Source: Moorella thermoacetica (GTDB lineage: Bacteria; Bacillota; DSM-521; Neomoorellales; Neomoorellaceae). Taken from it: 64,000 nucleotides of DNA. Every line of letters begins with the position of its first letter. Position 1 is the stretch's first letter. The notes under the pieces were generated by a model. The model was not told the DNA's origin. It searched no databases and saw only the letters and a list, made by a program, of their open reading frames with translations. The stretch is from positions 1,824,001-1,888,000 of the forward strand of contig NZ_CP012369.1 in the NCBI RefSeq assembly GCF_001267405.1, read 5' to 3'. This document shows, piece after piece, positions 8,801 to 16,277 of this stretch. A program made the translations under genes and the position numbers.

Positions 8801-9289
8801 CCGCAGCCAGGTAGCCGCCTCATAGGCCGCATCTTCCCGGTTCTTTAAAAGGTGGGCTGGCACTTCCCCAGCCAGGCAGGCGCTCAGGGCTATGAGACCC
8901 TGGCTGTGGCGGCTCAAAAGCTCCCGGTCCACCCGGGGCTTGTAATAGAAACCTTCCAGGAAGGCAGCCGAGACCAGGGCCGTGAGGTTGCGGTAACCCG
9001 TGGCGTCGGTGGCCAGGAGGACCAGGTGGTACTGGTAATCATCCCGGTGGGGCTCCCGGTCGTGGCGGGAGCGGGGAGCCACATAAACCTCGCAGCCGAT
9101 AATGGGCTTGATGCCTTGTTCCCGGGCCGCTTTATAGAACTCCACGGCGCCGTACATGACGCCGTGATCCGTGAGGGCCAGGGCGGGCATACCCATTTCC
9201 CCGGCGGCCCGGACCAGATCCTTGATGCGGCCGGCTCCATCCAGGAGGCTGTATTCACTGTGGACATGGAGGTGGACGAAAGACTTCAT
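5819..9289 (-). CDS. dnaE: DNA polymerase III alpha subunit (DnaE)
   Basis: This is a replicative DNA polymerase of family C, 1156 residues. The N-terminal PHP domain is clear (VHLHVHSEYSLLDG...ALTDHGVMYGAVEFYKAA, then VALTDHG-type and GCEVYVA motifs). The palm contains PGRGSAAGSLVAYCLGI and the catalytic PDIDMDF aspartates. The beta-binding/fingers region shows YQEQVMRIASELAG, and near residues 980-1060 there is an OB-fold (VTIGGLVSGLRRLVTRKG). Only a weak ribosome site precedes the ATG, but an in-frame TAG five codons upstream rules out a longer start. It is divergent from ytrH, the arrangement known from Bacillus. Confidence 0.97.
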   Translation of the reverse strand: MKSFVHLHVHSEYSLLDGAGRIKDLVRAAGEMGMPALALTDHGVMYGAVEFYKAAREQGIKPIIGCEVYVAPRSRHDREPHRDDYQYHLVLLATDATGYRNLTALVSAAFLEGFYYKPRVDRELLSRHSQGLIALSACLAGEVPAHLLKNREDAAYEAATWLREVFGPENFYLELQDQGLPEQRQLNRRLVDLAARLKIPLVATNDVHYIRQDQARAHDVLLCIQTGKTLDDPNRLRFPTAQFYLKSPAEMDNLFREVPSALANTLAIAERCHFDFTFGRLHLPAYQVPAGEDAASYLRRLSYEGLKRRYPHDDGTARQRLEYELGIIEQMGYPGYFLIVWDMVNFARRRGIPVGPGRGSAAGSLVAYCLGITSIDPLRYNLLFERFLNPERVSMPDIDMDFCFERRDEVIQYVLEKYGRDHVAQIITFGTMAARAAVRDVGRVLGLPLGEVDRIAKMVPMELGITLERALATSPDLKESYEGNREVRELLDTARAIEGMPRHASIHAAGIVITREPLIHYLPLQKTGDAVTTQYPMQAVEELGLLKMDLLGLRTLTVIGHAREAIRRNHGRELDLESLPLDDRPTYQLLASGETSGIFQLESSGMRAILKELKPERFEDIIALVALYRPGPLGSGMVEDFIKRKHGVTPISYLHPALEPILKDTYGVILYQEQVMRIASELAGFTLGQADLLRRAMGKKKPEVLAAQRDRFLAGAEAKAIPRDVAQKIFELMEYFAGYGFNASHSAAYALVAYQTAYLKAHYPAELMGALLSSVAEHLDKMEPYLAECQRLGIAVLPPDVNESGVDFTVTGRQIRFGLAAVKNAGRAAALAIIAAREAGGPFTSLLDFCRRVDSRQANKRVVESLIRCGAFNSINPNRRQLLAGLDECLEVAARRQEDRRSGQVSLMDLVPEEVNDPPLPQVTDFSRADILAMEKELLGFYLSGHPLEPYAPVLKKLTSHSLADLAEIADGSQVTIGGLVSGLRRLVTRKGDPMAVLTLEDFSGQVEAVLFPRMYSQVRSWLAPDRAVLVQGQVDKQEEGVQVLANLVRPLAPEAGGGDRTLPPPAGTHGTLPEARQGGGRLYLKLSSEGQLTALRDTLAAHPGPCQVYLYLADSRRTIALHRRYWIEPVPELMASLAGLLGGYDKIKLVQENRI

Positions 9290-9411
9290 GGGGAGTAATT
9301 TCTACATCCAGGGGCAGATTCCTTTTCTGGCATAACCCCATCTAAAGAGACGTAAGATATTTAGGAAGCCGCCCCCTTCCTAGTGTACCCTGTTTCGGAG
9401 GCCACTTATAA

Positions 9412-9735
9412 ATGGACGGTTTTTTACCCAAGCTGCTGCTCATCTTCTTTACCGCCCTGGGAGTCGTCCTGGGAGCGGCCATAGTGGGCTCCCTGGCGGC
9501 CATCCTGGTCGGGCAACCTCCCTTAAGAACCATGACCCGCCTGGCCCTGGAGATCAAGATCTGGGCCATTGCCGCTGCCATGGGCGGTACCTTCAGTGCC
9601 ATTGAGATTTTAGGCCAGGGCCTCCTGGAAGGCCAGTTTCGCATCCTGCTCAAGCAGCTATTATTTATTATTATTGCCTTCTTCGGGGCCCAGGTGGGTT
9701 ACTGGCTCATTCAGAACCTTGCCGGAGGTAAGTGA
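9412..9735 (+). CDS. ytrH: YtrH-like sporulation membrane protein
   Basis: The 107-residue, very hydrophobic product has about three membrane segments (residues 8-33, 48-68, 80-103). It matches the YtrH family by FFTALGVVLGAAIVGSLAAI and the IWAIAAAMGGTFSAIE region. In Bacillus subtilis ytrH and ytrI sit beside dnaE and are expressed in the mother cell under sigma-E during sporulation. The same neighbours are present here, divergent from dnaE. GGAGG lies ten bases before the ATG. I could not see a convincing sigma-E promoter. The TGA stop overlaps the ytrI-like start (TGATG), so the pair is translationally coupled. Confidence 0.85.
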   Translation: MDGFLPKLLLIFFTALGVVLGAAIVGSLAAILVGQPPLRTMTRLALEIKIWAIAAAMGGTFSAIEILGQGLLEGQFRILLKQLLFIIIAFFGAQVGYWLIQNLAGGK

Positions 9736-10250
9736 TGCGCTACCTGGCCATTTTTATCCTGGGCTTTCTCCTGGGGGCCAGTCTCACCAATCTCTTCCTG
9801 GCCCGCCAGCAGGAACAGCTGCACCTGGCCAGGGCCGAGCTGGAACAACGCCTGGAGGCTGCAGGTGAAGAGCTGGCCCAGTTAAAGGAGAGTCTTTCCC
9901 AGCGAAGGCACCAGGTAATTGTAGCCATCGAACCGGTAATAACCTTTGAGGGTGACAGGCCAACGGCTGTAGAAAGCCGGGCCGCCACCCAGGCCATCAC
10001 GAGGGAAGTCCAGAACATCCTCTCCCCTTTAAAGGGCCAAGACGTTCAACGGCTAAATCCGGCCCTGATCCCGGCTATGATCGACGGCCGTACCATCAAG
10101 GTAAACGGCCGCCAGTTCAAACTCAAGGTCACCCTTCTTCTCATAAGCGACAAAGTGATTGTCCACCTCCAGGCTCAGGGCCTGTCCTCCTCTTCCTCCT
10201 CATCGGCCACATCCCTGATGGCCGGTTGCCCGGCAATGGTGGCCATATAG
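9735..10250 (+). CDS. ytrI: YtrI-like sporulation protein
   Basis: The 171-residue product has an N-terminal membrane anchor (residues 2-18, YLAIFILGFLLGASLTNLFL). A heptad-rich coiled coil covers about 20-60, followed by a soluble domain. Size, anchor-coiled-coil layout and position after ytrH fit YtrI, a membrane protein needed for efficient sporulation in Bacillus. Sequence similarity could not be checked. The ATG overlaps the ytrH stop and has GGAGG six bases upstream. Its last 25 codons form a serine run that lies opposite the acidic tail of a small minus-strand gene, so one of the two C-termini may be poorly constrained. Confidence 0.7.
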   Translation: MRYLAIFILGFLLGASLTNLFLARQQEQLHLARAELEQRLEAAGEELAQLKESLSQRRHQVIVAIEPVITFEGDRPTAVESRAATQAITREVQNILSPLKGQDVQRLNPALIPAMIDGRTIKVNGRQFKLKVTLLLISDKVIVHLQAQGLSSSSSSSATSLMAGCPAMVAI

Positions 10251-10339
10251 GCGGAGCCAATCTTCCCCTGGGGGAAATCCTCTGGTCTTAAGATACGGTC
10301 CTCCCTGCTGGTGGGCGGTCGTTTTTCTTTAGACTCCAC
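10175..10339 (-). CDS. Small acidic-tailed hypothetical protein (54 aa)
   Basis: A GTG at 10339 behind a GGGAGG ribosome site opens 54 codons ending at TGA 10175. The product starts with a charged, proline-containing segment (MESKEKRPPTSREDR). A possible short core, ILRPEDFPQGKIGSAYMATI, follows, and the tail is DEEEEEDRP. I do not recognise the family. It lies just downstream of the SASP gene on the same strand, so co-expression in the forespore is possible. The 3' end overlaps the ytrI-like gene by 76 bases in antisense. Confidence 0.45.
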   Translation of the reverse strand: MESKEKRPPTSREDRILRPEDFPQGKIGSAYMATIAGQPAIRDVADEEEEEDRP

Positions 10340-10386
10340 GTTTGATGCCTCCCTGTGCTAAGATGCTGCTTTTACGTTCTTTACCA

Positions 10387-10551
10387 CTATCCTGATTTTA
10401 ACCTCCGGGCCAGCAGCCCGCCGATTTTGCCACTCTCGGCAGAACTCAGGGCTCCCCAGCCACACTGCTCTATTTTATCCAGCAGTCCCAGTTCAGCAGC
10501 TACTTCCAGTTTTATAGCCAGTATCTCCGGGTTTTCCTTCTTTTTACCCAC
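10387..10551 (-). CDS. Alpha/beta-type small acid-soluble spore protein
   Basis: A GTG at 10551, seven bases after AAGGTG, opens a 54-residue protein. LAIKLEVAAELGLLDKI matches the first conserved helix with the GPR-protease cleavage region. CGWGALSSAESGKIGGLLAR matches the second conserved block with the usual G-x-GG pattern of alpha/beta SASPs. These proteins coat spore DNA in an A-like form, protect it from UV and heat, and are degraded by the GPR protease during germination. The gene is short and overlaps a longer spurious frame on the same strand. A sigma-G promoter was not convincingly visible. With ytrH/ytrI it marks the organism as a spore-former. Confidence 0.8.
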   Translation of the reverse strand: MGKKKENPEILAIKLEVAAELGLLDKIEQCGWGALSSAESGKIGGLLARRLKSG

Positions 10552-10737
10552 CAGTTTTCACCTTCGTCCAGCCGTTTCCCCTTCTGCCGGGGGCGCTTTT
10601 CCTTATATTGCAACCGGTTTCCCGCTTCGCTAGGCCGGGCTATTTCCCCTTCCCCCGGGTAGACCCTCTGAGGGAATGCCGGTTGAGGTTTTTTCTCTCT
10701 CCCGTGCACCCGGCGCGCGAGGTAATTGCAAGGTTGC

Positions 10738-11895
10738 CTAAGGGCGTTCCTTCTCGCCCGCCTTTCCCCTTCTCTCTAAAACCGCCCCCAAAATCGGCCT
10801 GCGGGCCGGGGCAGGGACCAGGCGACCTGGAAATGCCGGTCGTAGAGCCAGGATTTCTTTTAGAACGTAATAGGCCAGGCCTCCGAGGAGCAGGAAACCG
10901 GCATAACCCACCAGGGGGAAAAGGGTGGCCACCAGGCGGGAAAAGCCGGCCTGGCCGGCTGCCAGGGCCACGGCACTGGCTCCTATAGCCAGCCGGCGAA
11001 AGTTATTTCCTCCCGGTCCGGCCAGGCGGGCGGCAAAACCCTAGAGGCTGCTGACAGCAGTAGTATAGATCTCCGCCAGCAGGACGGCGCTGTAAAAAAT
11101 GCGCAGGACGGGGCTGAAACTGCCGGCTATATACAGCATGGGCACTTCCAGGGCCGTTACTGCCGGGGCCGTGGTGATCAGGGCCAGGGTAATGGCTATG
11201 GCTCCCAGCCCCAGGCCCAGGCCCCCCAGGAAGGCCCCCGGCAAGAGGCGCTCCTGCCGGGCCAGGGCTCCCAGGGGGCCCAGGACAGCAATGGATAATA
11301 CCAGGTTGTAAGAAGCATAGAGGAGGGCCGCCAGGGGCCAGGAAGATACGGCGGCCTGGTAAGTCTCCTCCCAGGAAAGGTTGGCTACCAGGGCGGGCAG
11401 GTTTTTAGCCACCGTGGCCAGGCTGATGCCAAGTACAGAGGCTATCAAGACCGGGGCTACCAAACTGATGGAGTCAATCACCTTCTCAATGCCCGCCAGG
11501 ACAGTTACCAGGGTGATGGCTATCAGCAGGCTGCTGCCCAGGAGCACGGGCAGATGGAATTCCTGCCTGAAAATGGCCCCCGAACCGGCAGCCATGACGG
11601 CCAGGGCGCCAAATAGGAAGAAGGTGGTGACGGCATCTACCGCCCGGCCGATGAAGGCGCCGCCGGCCCGGTGCATCACCTCCAGGTGGGACTCCGCCTT
11701 TAATTGAAAGCCCAGCCTAAGGACGGTGTAGCCAAAAAAGATAAATAGAGCCGTGGCCAGGATCAGGCCCAGGATGCCCCGCAGCCCGAAGTACCCGAAG
11801 AACTGCAACACTTCCTGGCCGGAAGCGAACCCGGCCCCCACCACGGTGCCGATATAAGTAGCGGCAATCTGCCAGGTAGAATACTGTTTGGCCAT
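10738..11895 (-). pseudogene. YkvI-type membrane transporter gene interrupted by in-frame TAG
   Basis: The first 284 codons encode an integral membrane protein starting MAKQYSTWQIAATYIGTVVGAGFASGQE, typical of YkvI-like transporters of the APC superfamily. A TAG at 11041-11043 stops it after TTAVSSL. The same frame then stays open for 100 more codons. It reads through further hydrophobic segments (LVATLFPLVGYAGFLLLGGLAYYV) to a stop at 10738. The combined length of 385 residues suits a full transporter, while the 284-residue product lacks the last helices. Ancestral TAC/TAT, TGG or CAG are each one change away. No ribosome site suggests that the second half is a separate gene. A strain mutation or sequence error is equally possible. 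Confidence 0.75.
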
Positions 11896-12093
11896 GGTAT
11901 CCTTATTGTGCCTGAACCAGGCAGCCGCTAAACTGGTAAAAGCTTACCAGGACCAAAGCCGTCGTCCCCGGAACTTACTATAACTAAGCCTCCTTTCTAT
12001 CCTTCCGGAGACACATATTTCATGGTTAAAACTGTGTCCAATAATTGATAGACCGAGGGTTAAAAAACTGTTATAGTTTTTTTGGTGATAACC

Positions 12094-12987
12094 TTGCTCG
12101 ACAACCAGTTACTCACTTTCAAGGCCGTAGCCGAACAAAAGAGTTTCTCCCGGGCCGCCCGGGTATTACACCTGACCCAGCCGGCTATCAGCCTGCACAT
12201 CCAATCTCTGGAAGAATATTTCGGCACCCGTCTCCTGGATCGCAATAACCGCCAGGTTACCCTTACTGAGGCCGGTCGAGTTCTCTATAATTACGCCCTG
12301 GAGCTGAGCAGGCTATATGACGAAGTCAAAAAAGCCCTGGCAGATATCAGCGGCAAAGTAAAGGGCAACCTGGTGGTAGGCGCCACCCTGACTATCGGCG
12401 AGTACTTTCTGCCTTCTATTGCCGGGGAATTTAAAAGGCAGTACCCCGACGTGGAAATAACTTTGCGAATCGCCAATACCCAGGAAATCATCTGCCGGAC
12501 CCTGGATGGTGAACTGGATCTAGCCCTCATTGAAGGCCAGGCGAAGCATCCCAATCTCATTCAGGAAGATCTCTTCCAGGATGAACTGGTGCTCATTATT
12601 CACCCGGAACACCGCTGGGCCGGACGCAGAGAAATCACTCCGGAAGAATTAAGGGAAGAACCCCTCATCCTGCGAGAAGAAGGGTCAGGCACCAGGCAGA
12701 TAACCGAGGCGGGGTTAAGGAAAGCGGGGTTAGAATTATCCACTCTGAAGGTGGTAATGGAGCTGGGTAGCACCCAAGCCATAAAAGAAGCAGTCGAAGC
12801 GGGGTTGGGTGTCGCCATTATCTCCCGCCTGGCAATAAAAAAAGAGATCAGGTATAACCTGCTCCGGGAAGTAAGACTCCAGGGAATTGATTTCCGGCGC
12901 ACTTTCCACATCGCCTACAACAGGCATAAATTTCGTAGCGCCGCAGCCGAAGCTTTCCTAGCTTTTTTACTATCTACCAATTTTTAG
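12094..12987 (+). CDS. LysR family transcriptional regulator
   Basis: The 297-residue product has the LysR layout. The N-terminal winged helix-turn-helix includes FKAVAEQKSFSRAARVLHLTQPAISLHIQSLE, followed by RLLDRNNRQVTLTEAG. The effector-binding domain begins near residue 90 (GNLVVGATLTIGEYFLPSI). The closest pattern is the CysL/CbbR/YeiE branch. I prefer the TTG at 12094, giving MLDNQLLTFK, because GGTGAT lies just before it. TTG and GTG codons at 12082 and 12085 are alternatives. It converges on a YeiH-type gene. In E. coli the LysR gene yeiE is also next to yeiH, so this exporter is a likely target. Confidence 0.88.
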   Translation: MLDNQLLTFKAVAEQKSFSRAARVLHLTQPAISLHIQSLEEYFGTRLLDRNNRQVTLTEAGRVLYNYALELSRLYDEVKKALADISGKVKGNLVVGATLTIGEYFLPSIAGEFKRQYPDVEITLRIANTQEIICRTLDGELDLALIEGQAKHPNLIQEDLFQDELVLIIHPEHRWAGRREITPEELREEPLILREEGSGTRQITEAGLRKAGLELSTLKVVMELGSTQAIKEAVEAGLGVAIISRLAIKKEIRYNLLREVRLQGIDFRRTFHIAYNRHKFRSAAAEAFLAFLLSTNF

Positions 12988-13186
12988 GAGAATTTATATC
13001 TTCCCATTCCCGAACACGGCTTTTTTAGCCTGGCTTTTGCAGAAGGGATTCCTGGAGGACCCCCATTTAATTCCAGGTATCGGAAAGCCCGTAAGGCCCA
13101 TATTCGCGAAAACGGCAAACGCCTCACTATTGGCAACCCCTTCGATGACGATATTTCTTTGCCTTCTTACGTCCCAGGCGCCCTTT

Positions 13187-14212
13187 TTAATTAATCAAAC
13201 TGGCAATAACCAGAAAGATAGTTAAGCTAAGGACAACGGAACCCAGCAAACTGGTTACCAGGCCCCGGCTGCCGACCTTTTTGATCATTTCCAGGCTTAC
13301 GTTAAGGCCCAGGCCGGCCATAGCCACGGTCAGGAGAAAAACACCGACCTGGATCAAAAATGCGATAAGGGGAGTTGACAGAATAGCCATAGTGTTGATA
13401 CCGCTAAAAACCAGGAAACCCAAAATGAACCATGGCACCTGGAGCTGGCGCCAATGCCAGCCGGCGCCAGTTTCATTTTGACGAGCAAAAATTAATCCTA
13501 GCACAAGAGCTACCGGCACCAGGAAGGCCACTCGCCCTAGTTTTACCAGGATAGCGATATCAGCGCTGGCGCTGCCCCCGGCCTGGGCTGCCGCAATCAC
13601 ATGGGCCAGTTCATGTAGGCTGCTGCCGGATAATAAACCATACTGGAAGGAAGTTAAATTAAGTACCGGGTAAAGCAGGGTGTAAAGAATCGTAAATAGG
13701 GTTCCCAGCAGGGCGACAATAGCCACCGCCACGGCAGTTTCATCATCCCGGGACCTGACTATCGGGGCTATGGCGGCAATGGCTGCTGCCCCGCAAATAC
13801 CCGTCCCGGCAGCTATGAGGGCGGCTAATTTTTTATTAAGCCCCATCCTCTGCCCCAGGAAAATAATTACTACCATAGACACTAAGATGGCCAGGATGTC
13901 AAGGAGAATTACCTGCGGGCCGGCAGCAATAATTTTAGGGATATCCAGACGCAGTCCCATGAGGATAATGCCATAACGGAGAATTTTTTTGCTGGCGAAA
14001 TTAATGCCCACCTCTGCCGTTGCTGGAATGTCCATAAGGGAACGCCAGGCAACACCCAGAAGGATAGCAAGAACCATGCTGCCCATGATTTTTAGAATCG
14101 GTAACATGGCAAGCTGCCTGGCAACCAGGGTAAGAATTACAGTCAGGCCCACCCCCTGGATAAGACCCAAGCCCTGGTTCCCTTCAGTCATTGTTGGATT
14201 CCTTGTAGACAT
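13187..14212 (-). CDS. yeiH: YeiH/UPF0324 family membrane protein (putative sulfate/anion exporter family)
   Basis: The 341-residue product has about ten membrane segments. The family features are KILRYGIILMGLRLDIPKI, the AAGTGICGAAAIAAIAPIVRS loop and SSLHELAHVIAAA with conserved histidines. Members of PF03601 are annotated as putative sulfate exporters, and substrate is proven for few. The ATG at 14212 is chosen because AAGGGG lies eight bases upstream. An apparent 33-residue extension has no ribosome site. It is convergent with the LysR gene. The 199 bases between the two stops hold no gene that I can support. Confidence 0.85.
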   Translation of the reverse strand: MSTRNPTMTEGNQGLGLIQGVGLTVILTLVARQLAMLPILKIMGSMVLAILLGVAWRSLMDIPATAEVGINFASKKILRYGIILMGLRLDIPKIIAAGPQVILLDILAILVSMVVIIFLGQRMGLNKKLAALIAAGTGICGAAAIAAIAPIVRSRDDETAVAVAIVALLGTLFTILYTLLYPVLNLTSFQYGLLSGSSLHELAHVIAAAQAGGSASADIAILVKLGRVAFLVPVALVLGLIFARQNETGAGWHWRQLQVPWFILGFLVFSGINTMAILSTPLIAFLIQVGVFLLTVAMAGLGLNVSLEMIKKVGSRGLVTSLLGSVVLSLTIFLVIASLIN

Positions 14213-14348
14213 ATTGTTCATCCCCTTCCATGCAATTTTAAACCCAGGATAGCACTGGAAGGAGCAAGTGTAAAATATATAATACTTATCGTTGCTATTA
14301 GCCGGTTTTAACACTTATCCTCCAGAATAATTTTTTTGCCTGAAAGGG

Positions 14349-14377
14349 TTGACAGGAGTTGGGGTATTATATATAAT
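14349..14377 (+). promoter_or_regulatory. Consensus sigma-A promoter for the rubrerythrin gene
   Basis: TTGACA (14349-14354) and TATAAT (14372-14377) are separated by exactly 17 bases. This is a perfect vegetative promoter 53 bases before the ATG at 14431 and predicts strong constitutive transcription of the ferritin-like gene. Confidence 0.9.
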
Positions 14378-14430
14378 GAGACCGTAAACGTTAACAGTAA
14401 CCATTACTATTACAGAAAGGGGTTATCATA

Positions 14431-14853
14431 ATGGCAGAACTGGTCAATGATGTCAAGCTGGGTGTAACCAAAGGGACAGTAGTGGAGGATGCCGTTGAGG
14501 CCAATTTCAAAGGCGAGACTATGGAAGTCGGCCTCTATCTGGCCATGGCCCGCCAGGCCCTGCGGGAGGGTTATCCCGAGGTGGCCCTGACCCTGGAGAA
14601 AATCGCCTGGGAGGAAGCCGAGCACGCCGCCCATTTTGCCGAGCTAAACGGCAAGATCAGCGCCAGCACCAAGGAAAACCTGGAAAAGATGCTGGCCGGC
14701 GAGCTGGGAGCAAATAAGGGCAAGAGGGAGGCCGCCGTCAAGGCCAAGGAGAATAACATCGACCACGCCCACGACTTCTTCGACGAGTCCTCCCGGGACG
14801 AAGGCCGCCACGCCCGGGCCCTGGAAGGTTTGCTGGCCTGTTACTTCAAGTAG
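14431..14853 (+). CDS. Rubrerythrin-type ferritin-like diiron protein (no rubredoxin domain)
   Basis: The 140-residue product is a four-helix bundle with two diiron half-sites. The first is [17 protein letters not shown] together with [15 protein letters not shown] (ExxH). The second is in the C-terminal half, with [22 protein letters not shown]. Rubrerythrins of anaerobes reduce hydrogen peroxide. The usual C-terminal rubredoxin electron-entry domain is missing, so a separate rubredoxin or NAD(P)H oxidoreductase must donate electrons. The ATG follows AAAGGGGTTATCATA. The gene is monocistronic, with its own consensus promoter and intrinsic terminator, as expected for a highly expressed stress protein. 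Confidence 0.9.
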   Translation: MAELVNDVKLGVTKGTVVEDAVEANFKGETMEVGLYLAMARQALREGYPEVALTLEKIAWEEAEHAAHFAELNGKISASTKENLEKMLAGELGANKGKREAAVKAKENNIDHAHDFFDESSRDEGRHARALEGLLACYFK

Positions 14854-14906
14854 GTATCTGCTTGTATTGGCAGGCCTGTAGCCCATAAACGGCGTACATC
14901 ACCTCC

Positions 14907-14936
14907 AGCCGGGGTACATCACCCCGGCTCTTTTTG
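14907..14936 (+). terminator. Intrinsic terminator after the rubrerythrin gene
   Basis: Perfect 9-bp arms AGCCGGGGT and ACCCCGGCT flank a 5-base loop and are followed by CTTTTTG. It ends the single-gene rubrerythrin transcript. Confidence 0.9.
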
Positions 14937-14983
14937 CGGGATTTTTCGGGGCAGGAAGGTACGCCAATCGCCTCGAATAATCC

Positions 14984-15012
14984 TTGACTTCAGCATTCAA
15001 GGGCATTATAAT
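14984..15012 (+). promoter_or_regulatory. Sigma-A promoter of tRNA-Pro
   Basis: TTGACT (14984-14989) and TATAAT (15007-15012) are separated by 17 bases. The -10 element ends 18 bases before the first base of the mature tRNA, a typical distance for a short 5' leader. Confidence 0.88.
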
Positions 15013-15030
15013 TGAGTAGTAGGTTGCTGA

Positions 15031-15108
15031 CGGGGCGTAGCTCAGTTTGGCTAGAGCGCACGGTTCGGGACCGTGAGGTCGGGTGTTCAAATCACCTCGC
15101 CCCGACCA
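15031..15108 (+). tRNA. tRNA-Pro (anticodon CGG)
   Basis: A complete cloverleaf folds by eye. The acceptor stem is CGGGGCG/CGCCCCG. The D arm is GCTC...GAGC. The anticodon stem CACGG/CCGTG carries the loop TTCGGGA, whose centre is CGG and reads the proline codon CCG. The T arm contains TTCAAAT. The discriminator base is A and the CCA end is encoded at 15106-15108. It has its own promoter and terminator, so it is a single-gene tRNA unit. Confidence 0.97.
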
Positions 15109-15123
15109 CTTATGTAAGAAGTT

Positions 15124-15155
15124 AAAAGCCTATCCTGGGGAGGATAGGCTTTTTT
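15124..15155 (+). terminator. Intrinsic terminator of the tRNA-Pro unit
   Basis: Arms AAAAGCCTATCCT and AGGATAGGCTTTT with a GGGG loop are followed by a T-run. It lies 16 bases after the tRNA CCA end. Confidence 0.92.
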
Positions 15156-15260
15156 AATATTTAACAAGGACTTTGAAGGCGCTTTTATCGAGAAGGCACG
15201 ACCTGCCTCTAATTACTGGCGTAAACGATGCCTGCCGCGCCTGGCAGTAACACCATGTGG

Positions 15261-15731
15261 CTACGGAAGGAGGCCGGGAAAATCCAACTGGCGCAGGGCT
15301 TCGTAGAGGACGATAGCCACGCTGTTGGCCAGGTTCAGGGATCTCAGGCCCGGCCGCATGGGCACCCGGAGCACCCTGTCGCCCGCCGGTTCCAGGATAC
15401 TGGCCGGCAGCCCCCGGGTCTCGGGACCGAAGACGAGGAAATCATCCGGTCGGTAATCAACCTTTGTATAACGGCGCTGACCCTTGGTGGACAGGTAGTA
15501 GCAATTGGCATCGGGATAAGCCTCCCGGAAGGCTGCCCAGGTGCTGTGTTCGAGAATATTTACTTCCTCCCAGTAATCCAGGCCGGCTCGCTTGAGGTGT
15601 TTCTCATCCAGGCGAAAGCCCAGGGGATGAATCAGATGGAGGAACGTCCCGGTTAGGGCGCAGGTACGGGCAATATTGCCGGTGTTCTGGGGTATTTCCG
15701 GCTGATAGAGGACAACGTGCAAGGGCATCAC
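15261..15731 (-). CDS. trmL: tRNA (cytidine(34)-2'-O)-methyltransferase
   Basis: The 156-residue protein is the minimal SpoU/SPOUT methyltransferase TrmL (YibK). It 2'-O-methylates position 34 of certain tRNAs from S-adenosylmethionine. Motif 1 is PQNTGNIARTCALTGTFLHL, motif 2 is VFGPETRGLP and motif 3 is LRSLNLANSVAIVLYEALRQ. Together these form the trefoil-knot SAM site. The length is exactly that of the family. It stands alone between tRNA-Pro and a DUF503 gene. Confidence 0.93.
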   Translation of the reverse strand: MMPLHVVLYQPEIPQNTGNIARTCALTGTFLHLIHPLGFRLDEKHLKRAGLDYWEEVNILEHSTWAAFREAYPDANCYYLSTKGQRRYTKVDYRPDDFLVFGPETRGLPASILEPAGDRVLRVPMRPGLRSLNLANSVAIVLYEALRQLDFPGLLP

Positions 15732-15903
15732 TCTGACTCCTTCGATAATAATAGTTACTAAAAATGGCGATTGCTGGTTGAGTTATATTCCAGCTTCATG
15801 GGGGCTGGAGGGTACAATCTGGCGGGGTCGTCAGCACCCTGGAGGGCCCTCCGAAAAAATGGGTTTCCTTTCACTATGAACGGCTCCTTTGTAGATCAGG
15901 TAG

Positions 15904-16194
15904 TCACAGCAACTCTGTATGATACGCCAGCAGCTCAATCGCATCTTCAGCCTCCAGGAAGCCCATTACGGCCGCCAGGACCTGGCTGGCATGGCTGCCG
16001 CTGGTGCTGACGCAGGCGATGCCTACTTCGGCCTTCTGGTGGCTGTCCTGGTAATCCACCTCGGCGGCGGCGACATTGAAACGGTTATGTAAACGCGCCA
16101 GGATGCTCTTCAACACCCGCCGCTTGTCCTTCAAGCTCCGTGCCCCGGCCAGGCGCAGGGTAGCCGTGCCGACACCGATAACCATAATAGTCAT
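15904..16194 (-). CDS. DUF503 (YlxP-like) protein
   Basis: The 96-residue protein contains the DUF503 core. A first strand IGVGTATLRLAGARSLKDKRR is followed by VLKSILARLHNRFNVAAAEVDYQDSH (a lysine/arginine-rich helix) and a C-terminal strand-helix-strand. YlxP proteins are commonly encoded near ribosome-biogenesis genes such as rbfA and have been linked to late ribosome maturation. Here the gene stands apart, divergent from aconitase. The 172 bases between it and trmL hold no gene that I can support. Confidence 0.85.
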   Translation of the reverse strand: MTIMVIGVGTATLRLAGARSLKDKRRVLKSILARLHNRFNVAAAEVDYQDSHQKAEVGIACVSTSGSHASQVLAAVMGFLEAEDAIELLAYHTELL

Positions 16195-16277
16195 CCCATC
16201 TCCCCGGGCGGGTTCACATTCCCACCCGTTTCTGTTATATTATAAAAGATTGTTTAATGTGAGAGGGGGAACCTGCA

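Noticed and set aside
10512-10709. 65-codon minus-strand frame starting MHGREKK
   Set aside because: It overlaps the SASP gene in another frame on the same strand, is rich in basic residues and has no family pattern. The SASP reading is clearly real.
12988-13186. Coding-like frames between the LysR and YeiH genes on both strands
   Set aside because: Short frames such as one reading FANMGLTGFPIPG lack a start with a ribosome site and match no family that I know.
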